From assembly GCF_020184175.1 (NCBI RefSeq), contig NC_065530.1:56335260-56399259 (forward strand): DNA of 64,000 nucleotides. Reading direction: 5' to 3'. The DNA comes from Aphis gossypii. Its lineage: Eukaryota; Arthropoda; Insecta; Hemiptera; Aphididae. Under the pieces are notes generated by a model. The model was not told the DNA's origin. It was given only the letters and a program-made list of their open reading frames with translations, and did not search any database. Positions within the stretch are counted from its first letter, which is position 1, and each line of letters begins with the position of its first letter. Made by a program: the position numbers and the translations under genes. Positions 12,935-25,600 of the stretch are shown one piece after another.

Positions 12935-13168
12935 ATTTTAATTTTGAAAAAATATTTGAATTTTTTATCTCCTTATCTATGTTTTGTAGGAAATAAATTT
13001 TCAATTTTTTATATAGTTTAATTAATATAGTACCAAATTAATTTTCATTTTTTTTCCAAAATTTACTTTTATTATTGTGTTACTAAAAAAAAAAAAACCA
13101 AAAATCGATTTCCTACAAAACATAGACAAGGAGACAACAAATTTAAACATTTTTTCAAAATTAAAATT
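12935..13168. repeat. Large imperfect inverted repeat inside the transposon
   Basis: The left arm, about 12935-12994, contains attttaattttgaaaaaat and tctatgttttgtaggaaat. The right arm, about 13108-13168, contains their reverse complements atttcctacaaaacataga and attttttcaaaattaaaat. The arms are about 60 bp with roughly 85% identity by eye and are separated by about 113 bp. A few weaker matches extend outward on both sides. It lies between the gene's start and the right terminal repeat, where the promoter or 5' UTR would be. It may be a nested palindromic element or a structural part of the transposon end. Confidence 0.85.
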
Positions 13169-13222
13169 GGACAACTGGAAGTATATTTTTTTTACTTTCG
13201 CTTATTGGTCTAAATGCACACA

Positions 13223-13250
13223 AAAACGACCCGCTTTCAACAGCCTTAAC
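13223..13250 (-). repeat. Right terminal inverted repeat of the transposon
   Basis: Read on the minus strand it begins GTTAAGGCTGTTGAAAGCGG and matches the left end at 26 of 28 positions. It lies about 700 bp upstream of the gene's start codon, so the promoter is expected between this end and 12523. Confidence 0.93.
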
Positions 13251-15200
13251 GATATAATATTATACATTTATACCTATATAGCAAGCATCTCGACAATTAT
13301 TTTGATTTTGCTTTAATAAACAAAAAAAAAAAAAAATAAGCGTCTTAGAATGTTCATACATTTGATAAAATAATCTGTTTAGTTTCCATTCGTGATGAAA
13401 ATTAAACGATATTATAAACATGTTCATGCATATATTATTGTTATTTTGATAATGACTTTTTTTTAATTCATCGACGTAAATGGTTATTTTCCATTGATGA
13501 TTTGTTTGTCTTTAAATTTGAGTTTTAGTTGTTCTTGCTTTTAATTTTATTCTATAGACTTCACGATTTATGGTTTCTTCACCTTTTAGCCAATTTCAGG
13601 CAATATTATATATTTATATGTTTACATCGATGTAAATAAATGTTAATTAACAGAGAAAAAACTTCGCCAAAAATAACTGTCCGGTTTTAAAATATGCATC
13701 GTACTTAAATTATATTTTTTTTCTGTTTAAAAATAAATCACATACACTATATGATGATTTATCCAAAATACCAAAACTAAAATTTATAAAGTAATGTTTT
13801 TATTGAGATAAATCAACTCTTCCGGTTTTGCATTGATCAATGCGTATTTTATGCAAAAATCACTTGACCATTTTATTTTTTTAAATAATTATAATAATGA
13901 TTAGATAAAATTACCTTTTTATGTCATGAATCACGAGTATATTGCTATTGATGTTCAGTAGAATATTTTAACGGAAATCATTTAATACCGTTTTTACCTA
14001 AGTGATAACAACTCAAATTAAATTATAATATTATAATAATTGATAGTTGGTACTTATTTTAGAAATTTAAATAAATTATAGAAATAGTTTTAGTGTTTAC
14101 TGTATATATAGAAAGTAATTAAGTATTTTATATGTATTCGTATTATTTCTTGAGCAGATTTTTTTTTTTTTAACTCAGGTATACCATTTACATCTTTTAA
14201 TTATTTATATTAATATCTAAGAGGACAGTTGAGAATTCTTGGATACATAAAGTTTCAATGATAAAATTTCGTCTTTGAGTTTGCTAATGGGTATGAACTT
14301 TCTCCGATATTAAAAATAACTAACTGATATTGAAAACATGGAACATTGATTTAGTATACCTATATAATGTGTGTAAAGACAAAATATAGCGGTGGTTACG
14401 GTATAATACTTATTTCCCTGTATAGATTTTCGTGGTATTATATACAATTATTTTAATCAGTTTCTAAAAGGGTCGATAAAAAATAAATGGTCTCGAAAAA
14501 TAGTATAATACTCACACACAAATATTTATATAAATATTGCATATCTTGATAACCCTCTGCTCGCAGTATCACCAAATTCAAAACCTTTTCTGTATTACTC
14601 GCAGACTCGCGAGGGTGGTTAGGTTTCTGGTATTCTCCATTGTAGTTTTTGTTCTACACATTGTTATGTTAGTGTAATTTGTCTCATATCCTCCCAGTAC
14701 TTGTGTTACCATCGTCCTGACGTACTTAAAGTTGACACTTCAAACTATTTTTGGCTGTACCATCATTATAACAAATGTGTTGCAAATTTTTTTACTAAAA
14801 AATGAGAAAAATTTGGAATCAATCATTCAAAGTTGGCGTGCAAACATCACTTATGTGTTGACCTGTTCGACGTTTAAAACTAAGCTCTTAGGGATTGTTC
14901 TGGCGGACACTAATCACATCAGGCATATAACTTGTACGACAAAACCCGTTTTCAGCGTTTCTAGACCACTGCAAATCGTCGGCGTAGTAGTTCCGTTTGC
15001 TCCGAGTCAATATCTGGATATAGAACGAACAGATCATCAGTCACATATCTACGTCATAGGTTTACATCAACTGGACCTTCGTTTGTCCCCTGCACATGTA
15101 TCCGGTATTCAATATGTAAATTTATAGGTATGTAATATTCGGAAGTTGCTCCTTAAAACTAATAATGTAAAAAAAAATATAATCGAGATAAACGTCGTAT
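13251..15200. other. No supported gene; AT-rich DNA right of the transposon
   Basis: Contains the 16-bp palindrome TTTACATCGATGTAAA near 13622 and an open frame of 131 codons at 14732-15127. That frame has no recognisable domain, and its length is near what chance allows here. Confidence 0.65.
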
Positions 15201-17550
15201 GATATATTCGTACAGCATCGAGAAAAAACAAATTTTAACGTGTCGTTTGTTTGGTGCGACGAACGTCATAATGGTATGCATCTGCGTTGCGGTATTACGC
15301 AATGTTATAAAAATATTATACTTACAATCAACGCGAAGTCCATCAGTATTCGATGTCGAATAAATATCAAATGGGTGCTCTTATTAATAAACTGAGAATG
15401 CGTTAAATGGCATAATATTTTAATGACGTGTTGTGTTCTGTGGTTGGCGGTGATCTTAAATGCGTTCGTTCGAACGCCACACCACGTAGTCACGATGACT
15501 GTCCGAGTTACGAACGCTGAAAATTGATTTTGAAAACCGTTTACGACGTTGGACTTTTTGATTTATTGCCACGGCGTACACCGCAAGGTGACCATATATA
15601 TATATATTATTATTATATACCAATACGATCTGCGCGCTATATATCATACACGGCTGTTGCTCCGATCGTGGGACGTGGTCGGTTTATATTTATATGTGTT
15701 ATGATTTCACATTTATAGACGCCGTAATCCAAAATATAAATATATAAGTACATAATATATGTATTATATATCTCATTAACGGATGTTTTTTTCCACTAAT
15801 GCTTGTATATATAGTATTGGACATAGACGATTTAGAAACGTGTGTCGTCATTTTGATTAAAAATCACGGGTATTATTAAGTAGATACTTATCGTGCAGTA
15901 TGCAGTAGCCGCGTTACACTTGCCGGTTACGATATTGTGTTTATCGCATAACCATATAATACCACCCGATTTCGCATTCGTTCATTCGAATAATGAGAAC
16001 TATTTTTATCACTCATCAGGGAAAACTATTTGAATACGACGATCGTCATCGCGCCGCAGACGATGAATGCCGGGGACACGGATTCACCAAATCGTTTTTC
16101 CGAAACAAATCGTTCCGCTAAGTCTGAGTGATATATTATTAAAGTGCATATATAGTTTAATTTTAATATGTTTCGTGTTGTAAGAAATTTATATATATTG
16201 TATACAATACGTAATATATGAGACGAAAATCGTCGAGATCGATCGCGTCGTGTGCGCGCACGTCCCGACGACGTATTAAAAACAAACGGGCGTTCGAAAA
16301 GAAAAATCAGTCATTATAATATAATATTATTTCGAATAGCTGTTATGGCGGGTGGGTTGGGTGGTAGGGAGTGAGACGGTTGCACGCGGGTCGGAAAATT
16401 CATTTTCGTAAACAACGACAAATGCTCGGGCTACACGTGTATGTGTGCTCGTATTGTGTTTCAATCGAACTTTGTGAAAAGTTCAATTTGTATATGTTTC
16501 GAAACGCGCGCGTCACATATTATATATGACGGGCTGGCGGGTACGCGGCGGAAGTGAGTCAGAGGTGTTCTGCGGAAATAAAAACGAAGACTGAGACGAA
16601 GACGTGCGCGCATATTATATTATTATACACGTAATGACGAATTCTTTTCCGTACGTATCTCATTATATATTATATATTATATATTACGGCGGGCGCGGTT
16701 TTTGTGTAGCGGCGTTTAATGCTTTTCCATTTTTCACGGCTCCCGGTAATCCTCGGGACCCGTGTTTCTCCTCGTAGCTGAAGCCCCGACCGCGAACGGT
16801 GATACTGACGTACCGCCGTCAGACGGTTGCAATATAACGGCGACGACGACGCGGACTGCCAAAAGTCGTAAGACATCGTTTTTTAACAGCGGGCGCGGGT
16901 TAACGGTTTTTTTTCGCATCGCGGGTTTTCGCCCGCCCCACGCTTCCCGCACGCATTATAATGTTCGCGTTTTCGATGACAAAGACGAATATTATAATAT
17001 ATAAGAGCGCCGCTGCGGCGTGACAAATTATTAAACCGTTGACGCCGTTCCTGTCGTCGGATACCTGTCGATATATGTGCGAGTCCCGAGCATCGGTCGC
17101 AGACGAGTCGTTCGTAATCTTCGTGGCTTATATAAACGGTGACGATGAGGAGGCTACGTCGCTCGTTTTACGCCCCGGTGAAGGGTAGAAGAGCTGGCAA
17201 GGGCGGAGAACAGTATCCCGGAATTATATACGCCCGCGAATTTTCGTATCGTTATTGTTATATTATTATTATTGTCTCGTCATCGCTATTATCATGTACT
17301 GTTGGGTTTATTGTTATTCGTTCGTCTTTTTTTCATCAATTTTATTTTTTTTTTTTTACCATTTTTTCGTCATTCCTGTCTTCTGTTTAATATTATATTT
17401 TACGAGTGTGTGTGTCGCTATACTCAGAATTCATATTCCTATTATACGTTCGAGAAGACCGCACCTGCACGCGCACTGGAAAAATCCAACAACATATTAT
17501 TATAATATTATAATAATATATTAGTGCGATTACGTTAAAATTACATATTT
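15201..17550. other. CpG-rich block without a supported gene
   Basis: GC and CpG rise clearly, most strongly at about 16230-17230. A TATATAAA sequence at 17129-17136 in GC-richer DNA is a possible core promoter. Overlapping open frames at 16670-17004 on both strands are best explained by the lower stop-codon frequency. Confidence 0.5.
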
Positions 17551-20500
17551 TGTGTAATAACGTGTAGCGCATGCGTTAAAACTCTGATTTAGTGAGATTA
17601 AGCTTCGAGCCGAGAATCGAGATGTCAACACTTCCATGAAATTGGCTCCGTGCAATTGACAGATATAGTATAGCTAGTAGACGAGATTAGTTCAAAGAAT
17701 TTAGAATACATTTTTAGTAGAGAGTGATGTTATGGTTGCAGGTGTTTGAGAAATTTTTATCGTCCCGAACCGATAAACGTGCGCAGCTAATGGATATATT
17801 AGAGTAAAAATTAAAACTGTTATTTTAACGGTTATTCGCTGTTAAACGATTGAAACGATATAATAATTTAAAAATAACCATAGGTACCCATCAAAAAATA
17901 AGTGTATGTGTAAACTACTTGTAGTGTTTGAAGCCATTATTGTGTATGTGTATTTGTGAAACCATTCATCAAGCATTATCTAACCACCGTCATCGGGAAA
18001 TCAACAAAACGATACATCATTAATATTCTGATTAATTCACTGGCGGTTAAATTAAAGAATTGTAATAAATTTGATTATTAATATACTTTACAATTAAAAT
18101 CTGAGTGGTGATGCTATAAAAAAACTTTGAGAATGCAATATTATTATAATCTCAAAATTACAATAAAATATCATAAAAATCTGGACAAATTACCTTAAAA
18201 CTATTAAAACTACTTTAATTATTATTATTATTTATTTATAATTAAAACTAACTAACAAGTAGGTACCTACATTTTAAACTAGATTAAAATGTTATAGTTT
18301 TTTATAAACACGTGTTTTGTTTCATCTAAAGAGGAAAATACTTAAATTAGGTAGTCGAAATTAGGTACAAAAAATGTTGAAAGATTTTAAAAAATTAGAA
18401 AGACATGTTAAAATTTTTTTATATCTACTAAATTTCCAAATAGTCCAAAAGACTTTTTGACCACTCACAACGCCTGCACCGAGTCGTAAACGTAGGTACT
18501 ACATTGAGTCAATAATGTTATATTTTATAAATGCCCACGCTCGTTGTTCGATTTAATAATGGAAAAAAATCTTACCCATCGCGCGTTATCCGTATACTAC
18601 GCGGATTTCGCATAGACAACCCATTTATAAAACATACAATCGAACATAGTGTTAAACGCAAACCTATAACGGCGTTTATGTATTATTATATTATCTTAAC
18701 CTACGCACCTATAAATAAAAACCATAATTACCATTAATATTGATGTATATTATAGATTAAGATGCGCCCACAGACGCGGTGGTGGCAATGGCGACGTGGT
18801 CTGTGTTGTTCATGTATTATGATAATATTATGTGTTTGTCTATCGAGATAGATATTAATGGTGTTAAATGCCATTTTATGAAAACAATGATAAATTCAGG
18901 ATAATAGAAAAAATATTTTAGAACCTTAATTTTGAACTAATTTTATACCTGTCCACACACAGCAAAATTATATTGTAATAAGTATAATATAGTAATAGCC
19001 TATTAGGTTACCCTATACAATTATCATTTTAAAAATAAAAATGTATTACATTACAGGCCAAAAAAAGCATCTTCAAATTCGAGTTACTGCTTTCATCCGT
19101 TAATCAGTTTACACCAATATTTTTTAATAATTGTGGTAATTCTTGTAACCACAAATATAAATGCATATTTTCCAACCGGTTATAATGTTTATTATACAGA
19201 TAAAAAAAAAAAAAAAAAAAACTGGTTACAAGTTAATATTACAAATACTCAAAATTAATATAAGATACATTTAGAACATTACATATTTTCTACAAATTTG
19301 CAATCAAATCTGATTGGTATATAAATCAAAATTATTACAAAATGTCCGTAAAAAGTGATTGATGATTAAGGCATACTTGATTTTTTTTATTATTATTAAC
19401 TAAACCTGGTTTTTAAAATTAATGTATTGATCAACAGGTCACTAGTTATGGTGCAAAATTCTAATACTTCACTTTTTTTGTTTCGGTTATTTCAGGTTCC
19501 ATGTCAATGTAGGTCAATATCGATAATTATACGAGTCACGAAAAAATATGACCACATTTAAAGATTATAATAGTATTCGTAATTTTATGTTAATATGTAA
19601 AATGTCATAAAATTTCGTTGAAAATTTAGTTTAATATAATATCAAAAAATGTGGGTGTGGCAATCACGAAATAAAATATGTAAATATTTAATAATGTTAT
19701 ATAATATATTTCCTTATAGGTAATTATTTGAGTATGAATAAGTATAGTCAAACGAAGTCAAACGAGGATATTAGATTACTGTATATAATATCGATAGCAA
19801 ATATTTAAATTGGATATTCAAACTTTTTAAATATACAATGCAAAGTTTTTTTCTAACAAATTGATTTCCAAGTTCTGATTTGTAGCCAATGAAGTTTAAG
19901 TCTCTTCTCCCAGAGTTCTGATGATAAACTATAATTGTATTATGATAATACTTAAATATGTTATATTTTAAAAGCGCTAAATAACTATAAATAAACCAGA
20001 CATTAATTGTTTTGACACAAGAATAGTACTTTGCTAGTGATTCGAAACTCAAGATAATATATTAGTTTGTTTTTAAAACCACTAGACTTTTAAGGAGTTG
20101 TTTGTTTACGACTATAATAATTATTGCGAAAAAAGTGGAATTAAATGTTAATGATATTATATTAAAGAAATCTACGGTAGGTAAACATTTTAAATGTATA
20201 CGATTAGTGCGATTTCGTTGTATCAAGTGAATAGTGTTTTAATTTATATTGATATGTTTATCGTCGCTTGAAAACCCGTAACACGTACGTGTGGGTTAAA
20301 ATATCTCATTTACATTCATTCCGCAACGATTTCGACTCAAATTTAAATAATCATCTCCGAAAATATTAGTGAACATGATATTATGGAAAATAACGTTCTC
20401 TCCTAAACCGTGGGCATTGGAGCTACTTTTAATCGTTTGACAACGATTTATGAAATTCGCCAAAACACAGAATTTGTATCTGCTAAATGTGAAGTCACTC

Positions 20501-20700
20501 GTTGACGCGTTTCATGCATAAAAACCAAAATTGTTATTTCCAGGAGGGTGGACGAAGTGGGTTAGTTTTCTAAAGTAAGAACTATCATAAAGCACTCCAT
20601 ATGGTTGGGAAGTGGGAACTCAAGTGACTTAAGTACAAATATTTTGGTTCTAGACGAATATAGTAGCCCCCGATTTAATCTGGCCAATTAATATTATAGG
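17551..20700. other. No supported gene; AT-rich DNA
   Basis: AT-rich throughout. Apart from the spaced inverted repeat at 19131-19232 I recognise nothing. Confidence 0.7.
19131..19232. repeat. Spaced inverted repeat around a poly(A) run
   Basis: CTTGTAACCA (19142-19151) and TGGTTACAAG (19223-19232) are exact reverse complements. The left copy is also part of a small hairpin, TTGTGGT (19131-19137) with ACCACAA (19148-19154). A 20-base A run (19202-19221) sits just inside the right copy. It may be the remnant of a short element. Confidence 0.6.
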
Positions 20701-21000
20701 TACTATTATACGCTTAATACTTACAATAATTTTATAGACGTATAAGGCACGAATACTCTGTTGAGACTTCGGCAGCTTATCGATACGTTATACAATTATT
20801 ATAATATTATATATACATTTAATATCGTGTAGCCGTCGTCCGACCTTTTAGCTTGGACAATGCAAACGGTCCGAAACGGAATCGCAATAACAATCATTAT
20901 ATTATGGGCGTGCATACTATTATCATATTATAATAATATATATTGTCCGTATAAGCGGAGGATGGACGACTCCGGGAGCAGCTACATTACACGGTCATTA

Positions 21001-21004
<4 letters not shown>

Positions 21005-21038
<34 letters not shown>
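21005..21038. repeat. (TTA)n microsatellite
   Basis: About eleven uninterrupted TTA units, the longest of many TTA/TAA runs in the window. Confidence 0.85.
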
Positions 21039-21166
21039 CAATATTAGTCGTGATAATTTACAACAATAATAACCATAGGCCGATAGCTCACGACGGTCAT
21101 ACCGGTTCGATCGTACAATAATATAATGCAAGCGTATACTGTGGCTACTGATCCTGCTATATTATA

Positions 21167-21217
21167 CTACTACTATTCTACTACTACTACGACGACAACG
21201 ACGACGACGACGACAAC
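21167..21217. repeat. Compound TAC/GAC trinucleotide repeat
   Basis: A run of TAC units grades into GAC/AAC units. It lies in a CpG-richer block and looks like a microsatellite that has changed unit by point mutation. Confidence 0.8.
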
Positions 21218-22540
21218 TAGAGGTACATTATATAATGGTATATAGGTAATATGTATATGTATGTATATCGTATACCACAGTTACCGACGACGGTAGCAAA
21301 AATGTGCGCTTATATACGTTACAATATATATTATCGTCGTCGACGGCGGCGGCGGCGGGTGTGACGGTCTATAATATAATATAATATAATAATAATAATA
21401 TATATAAAACGCGTCGCACGAACACAATGCACACACGACGAATGCCATCGGTGTACGCATAGTTATAGGTATAACCATATATACGTGTATATAATATACG
21501 TATACATATATATGGGTAAATATAAAATGTAGAACATGGCAGTGACGTCTGAAAAGGGGTTAAAGGTTACGCGCGGGGCTGCGAGACGAAGACGACCGCC
21601 GACGACTGCCGAGCGTCGCGGCGCGGCTATATAATATTATATTATACACACGCCGCTCGTCCTATAACACAGCTCTAGACTTGGAGTAGGCGCACTTGTG
21701 TGCGTGTGTGCTGGTTGCATTGTTACGGTTAATGCGGTTGGTTCTCATTACGGGACACAATGGCTGCTGGACATAGCGCGAAGCTACCTGTTGGCTGTAA
21801 GCGCGCGAGTACTCACACACACACTCGCACACGGACACTATAACACGCACACGTTAAGGTACACGCGTATCAGATATAATGTGTACGCGCACACTGCACT
21901 GCTCTACACATGCGAGCACCGCGCACCGTCGTGACTAACAAATCAAAAACATTTTTTTTTTTTTTTTTTTAGTTATATATATAATATATTATATTTACCT
22001 TTCTCCCGTCATTGTGTTTTATAAGCGTTCTATTCCATATTTATATATGCGCCTTCGCGCGACGGGGAGATGACCGCGGTATCGGTAACGGAAAAACTAA
22101 AAACCGAGTTTTCCGCGCACGTGTTCCGCGCTGTACAGTGGATTCATCACGTCTTGACGGTTTTTTCCATCTGTCACGTGAATTAATGACGTATATAGGA
22201 TACTCTATCGGCTCGGTTATCATTGGTCGACTATTATACCAGTTTATTGCTTCAATCGCCTTATAGACGACGAAATCATTCGACAGAAATCGATTTTATT
22301 GGCGTATACGGATAATCGTTGGAGTTGCGTTTTTGCCACTCGTATAATGAAAGTATAATAGTAATAATATGGTCAAACGAGGTGGCACTTTAAACTTAAA
22401 TGCAAACATGATAGACATATTATTATAAAATAGTAATATAAATTATTTTGTAGACAAGACACAATTATAATATTGTGCTATTATATTTTGTTCTTCGAAT
22501 CTCACCTCAGACCTCAATACAATCGAAGTGGCCGAGCTAG

Positions 22541-22555
22541 GGTTAGGTTAGGTTA
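22541..22555. repeat. Short interstitial telomere-like array (TTAGG)
   Basis: Three units of GGTTA. TTAGG is the usual insect telomere repeat. A run this short may be chance or a healed break. Confidence 0.5.
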
Positions 22556-22642
22556 AAGTAATACAAATATGTTTACAGTTTCCAATATTTAGGTTACGCA
22601 ACGCGTTGCAGCAAACATGACATTGTATTATCCATAAAAGTA

Positions 22643-22680
22643 AACCTACGAACTATACTAACTATATATTTTCGTAGGTT
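22643..22680. repeat. Inverted repeat, 10-bp perfect arms
   Basis: AACCTACGAA (22643-22652) and TTCGTAGGTT (22671-22680) are exact reverse complements around an 18-nt AT-rich spacer. The arms contain CpG, so they are less likely to be chance than the many AT-only palindromes here. Confidence 0.7.
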
Positions 22681-25600
22681 CTTATAACAGTTTATTTGAA
22701 ACGATATAAGAACTGTCAAACGGTTACAGCATATATTTACACCTGTAGCTGTTGCATGTCGAAAATATTCAAGTCGTAACTACGGAGTATTAATCACACT
22801 CAATTGCCTATGGGCTATAATCAAGGAATAATATGTGTAGGTAACCTATATGGGTATATGTATAATATATAATACTTATGTAATTATCGCAGATTTGACG
22901 TGTCGTTGGTAATATATTCATACACACTTATATAGTGATGCACTTGTTATTATGGTCATATAATATTTATAGCTATTAATTATATTTAATTTATTACTTA
23001 TGTTACTAGGACAGAGAATTATATGTCCTAAAAATCATTAAATTTGTAGGCTACTCATCAAAAGTGGAAAGTTACCAAACATATTTTCATATTTTCTAAT
23101 GGTCTTTTTTTAAAAGTCATGTTTAATTGACTGACGGAAATTTAAGTTAACAGAAATACTCACAGAAATTTTAAATTTCGATGAACCGAAACCAATTTTT
23201 ATTTTTTCCAAAACCGTACAAAACCCGGAATTGAGAATATTATTAAAGTTCCGTCGTTAACGCTGATATATTAATAAAATTATATTATATAAATGTACAA
23301 CAAATTTTTTAATCAAAAAAAAAAAAATAATAAATGATGTGTATATTATTTAAAAACGAAACTTATTAAATGATACTTTTTAAATAACTTTAACACATAA
23401 ACTTACTTACAAGTTACAACATCCACTAATATTTCAATAACTAATCTAAACATTTAAAGACTAATTTATAAATGTTAATTATTATAGTTCAATGAAAAAA
23501 TTTACGAAAAATATTTTTTGGAACAGTGGTAACTTTTATTTTCTTCAATTTGAAAAACCTAATGTTTTAGATATTTCTTAAAATATGAAAATCATATTAC
23601 GTTTTTAGATTTTTTATTTTTTTCATAAACTATTTAATTATTTACAATAGAAACCTAAAATATTGACAAAATCCTATTATGTGTTAACTATACGTCTATA
23701 CCTATCGCATGAGTTAGACAATAAAACACGTTTTGTTATAAACCAGCCGATATTTTCAACTAATAAGACTATGATTAAAAAATACTTTTAATTAATATCT
23801 ATATCCTAAATATTAATAAACTTTATCTAAGCTTACGCTCGCAATAAAATGATATTATGTGCCATTATGTATATTATTGGTATTAGTCTTAGTCATCTGT
23901 GAATACATTACTAGGAACAATAATAATACATTTTTATCTCTGGTTTTGATAATAATAACATAAGTAATTTTTTTTATGTTTCATCACATTGTTTATCCAT
24001 CAAAACATAATTGGGCCACTCAAATAAGCCGTACACGAAAGCTTTGGTTTGTTTTTGACGTTAAAGTTAAACCGCGGTGTACTAATCATTTAATTGACTG
24101 AACATGAAATCCATACTACAGTAGCAATGAATGGACAGATTGTTGTACAATATTTTTAATTCACTCGAGAGAATTCGTCGTAATAACAACATAGTAAGTT
24201 GTTGTGTGCGTAGTATCGCATTAATATCATGGTCTTGTGACGGAAAAAGAAACGCGTCGCCGGGTGGACGAACACAAAAACCGCGATCAGAGTGACAAAC
24301 GTAGTGGAATGCATCTATTCCGACCTGCGCTCGCGGATTCGGATAAAGCGAGTTGGTGAAAAGTCAAAGCGGTAAGTATACTCGAGAAATCTAGAACCCG
24401 CGTGAAACTAAAATATGAGTATTTGAAAATCATTCGGGTCAACCGAACGACTCGATGAGCTGAATTTATTAACATTATTCCTAGTCACGTAACGTCGTGG
24501 TATATTATAATTATAGCAATTATTATTATTGAGATGCTTTTACGCGTCAGCTACCTATAAAATATTTAGGTGGTACTTATAATAACAGTCCACTGACCGT
24601 TTGTTATTATAAAAATGCATTCTCCTTACGTAGTGTACAGCGTTTTATTAGGCGTACACTTGTCATAGGTACTATATACGATGAGTAACACAATAATTAA
24701 TTATTCGTGTGCTTATTATTATTTATTACTATAAAATGGCACTCGACCGTAGCGATTGTGTCCGTGGTTTGTTTACAGTGTAAAAATTAGGTACCTGTAT
24801 AATGTACATCGTCGAGAGCCCCGTCCACTTTTGTTTTGGACACGTCATTATTGTTTCGTTTGCTTTTTGAATTGCATTCGTCGAGCTATAATGTCACACT
24901 TCAAACCAGTCTTAACTCAATCTTCCGTGTGTCAGACATTTATGTGTGCCGTTTACGATGAGCACATAATATATTTATTATGTGTATAGTAAGGTGTCAA
25001 AAATGATGTATCGCACTCTCGAGAATTTCGATATATTATTCAATTTATGTGGTCCACATTATAGTATTATACAATATTATTAGTTTTGTATGGTGTTTTG
25101 GCTTGTGCCGTATTATGGTTGTACATCGTCGTTTGAATTATTTTGCGTTATAATATTTGAACGACCAGCATCAGCCAAAGAACTAAATAAAATTAGTCAA
25201 TGAAAAATTTTAAGGAGTACAAGGTGTATAGGAAACAATTTGTGGATTGACCCTCCATACCACTTTTAAGCTTTGTTTTTTATGTGTTTAATTACTGTAA
25301 ATAAAATAAAAAAAAAAAAAATCGAATATTATACAATTCAAAAAATATTTATTATGAAGTTGATTAATGTAAAACTTTATAACACAAACGTATCAATAGT
25401 GTTGTACGAAAACAATTTGACTTTCCTCCCCTTTACCAGTATTTTGTACCAACTTCAGTTATGCCACTCACGACAGTGGCGATTAAATTTAAAAAATATA
25501 ATGAATGTACATAATTTATATCGTTGCATAATATATTACATACATTTAAATTACAATATTGTCATATTACGTCATAATATCATCAAATATCAGAAGAATA

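Larger units (their letters stand above)
9821..13250 (-). mobile_element. Mutator-like DNA transposon with YqaJ nuclease cargo (3430 bp)
   Basis: The left end reads GTTAAGGCTGTTGAAAGCGG and the right end is its exact reverse complement. With the next 8 bases included the ends match at 26 of 28 positions. Between them lies a single minus-strand gene with a Mutator-type transposase N-terminus and a YqaJ nuclease domain, read from the right end toward the left. The flanks are gatgtaaa on the left and gatataat on the right (6 of 8 matches), which could be a decayed target-site duplication; Mutator-like elements usually leave about 8-10 bp. The element, its ends and the gene frame are all well preserved, so the insertion is probably not very old. 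It is unlikely to be autonomous, because the transposase core is missing. The superfamily assignment rests on the protein rather than on the ends. Confidence 0.85.
20701..22330. other. CpG-rich block with trinucleotide repeats
   Basis: Holds the TTA, TAC/GAC and GGC runs and a strongly GC-rich core at about 21540-21660, ending in TATATAA (21628-21634). A CA/GT-rich stretch (21690-21920) and a T run (from about 21952) follow. It could be a promoter or enhancer region, but no transcript is evident. Confidence 0.45.

Noticed and set aside
14732..15127. 131-codon open frame on the plus strand
   Set aside because: No recognisable domain, signal peptide or repeat. A frame of this length is within what chance allows in 64 kb of both strands at this composition.
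22531..22545. A-box-like sequence TGGCCGAGC suggesting a tRNA
   Set aside because: No B box at a usable distance and no acceptor stem; a TTAGG array follows instead.
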